NCBI GenBank assembly: GCA_963585895.1
Contig: OY757917.1
Span: forward strand, 102,711,617-102,775,616
DNA from: Sepioteuthis lessoniana
Taxonomy: Eukaryota > Mollusca > Cephalopoda > Myopsida > Loliginidae
Direction: 5' to 3'
DNA: 64,000 nucleotides
In this document: piece after piece, positions 63,719-64,000 of the stretch
Layout of the letters: every line of letters starts with the position of its first letter
How positions within the stretch are numbered: position 1 is the stretch's first letter
Program-made: the position numbers and the translations under genes
Notes under the pieces: model-generated
What the model saw: the letters and a program-made list of their open reading frames with translations, nothing else
Database searches by the model: none
What the model was told of the DNA's origin: nothing

Positions 63719-64000
63719 AAGAGATTGAGAGAGGAATAAAAAAAAAAACTTGTATCCATCGATCTACCGATATTTCTCAATTTTTCAGACGTCTACTTCT
63801 TTCCTCTTTAATTCTATTAACTTGCGTCTTTTTCATTCTGATCGAAGCGATTTTTCGTCCGAATGTCGATATGTCTTTTCACCCTTTTCAGTGAGTCTTT
63901 TAAGTATAAAACTGTACGTTCGATCGAACTTTTTTTTCTTCCCACAATGCACCAGCTTCCTCTGTCACATTTCTCATGGGAAGTCCACTTCATTCTGGCA
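63501..64000. other. Right edge of window, with an (AAG)n tract
   Basis: (AAG)n occupies 63689-63721, following GACGACGGAAGCTT; such tracts often end LINE 3' sequences, but the preceding sequence is not one I can name. The last 200 bp are T-rich and unremarkable. Confidence 0.45.

Overview
The window looks like intergenic, repeat-dominated nuclear DNA of an invertebrate animal. I recognise no host protein-coding gene, functional tRNA or rRNA gene, or bacterial-type feature. The evidence is indirect: tRNA-derived SINEs, RTE-like and R4/Dong-like LINE 3' ends, mariner relics, 5S-derived fragments, long (TA)n, (GT)n and (GA)n tracts, and a TTAGGG-type telomeric motif. A lophotrochozoan, perhaps a mollusc, would fit, but the species cannot be fixed from this sequence.

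Layout. 1-1235: left flank with the 3' end of a LINE and a complete-looking SINE (called SINE-B here). 1236-37218: one uninterrupted head-to-tail satellite array of about 36 kb with a 76-77 bp monomer, roughly 450 copies, organised into higher-order repeats. 37219-43430: A-rich DNA, a 64-bp minisatellite, an RTE-like LINE end, SINE-B copies, a 0.5-kb tandem duplication with a perfect hairpin, and two 5S-derived fragments. 43430-53560: a deleted mariner carrying telomere-type repeats at its deletion point, LTR-like fossils, two copies of an unknown 0.5-kb repeat, a GT/GA microsatellite and two more RTE-like ends. 53560-59950: (TA)n tracts, a second mariner relic and a modular 55-bp/225-bp repeat locus. 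60350-63500: a longer LINE 3' fragment, then 48-bp minisatellite arrays interrupted by SINEs of a second family (SINE-A).

How the parts relate. The satellite monomer is clearly related to the 3' tail of SINE-B: the same order of motifs, a 3' stem-loop of which six base pairs survive in the satellite (one as a G-U wobble), and the same AACC-rich end. SINE-A and SINE-B have different tails but share a central domain of about 57 bp. Two duplicated composite repeats at 56.8 and 58.5 kb also end in the SINE-B type tail. The main story of the window is therefore a SINE 3' module that is shared by several elements and has been amplified into a very large satellite. All repeat family names here (SINE-A, SINE-B and so on) are labels for this window only.
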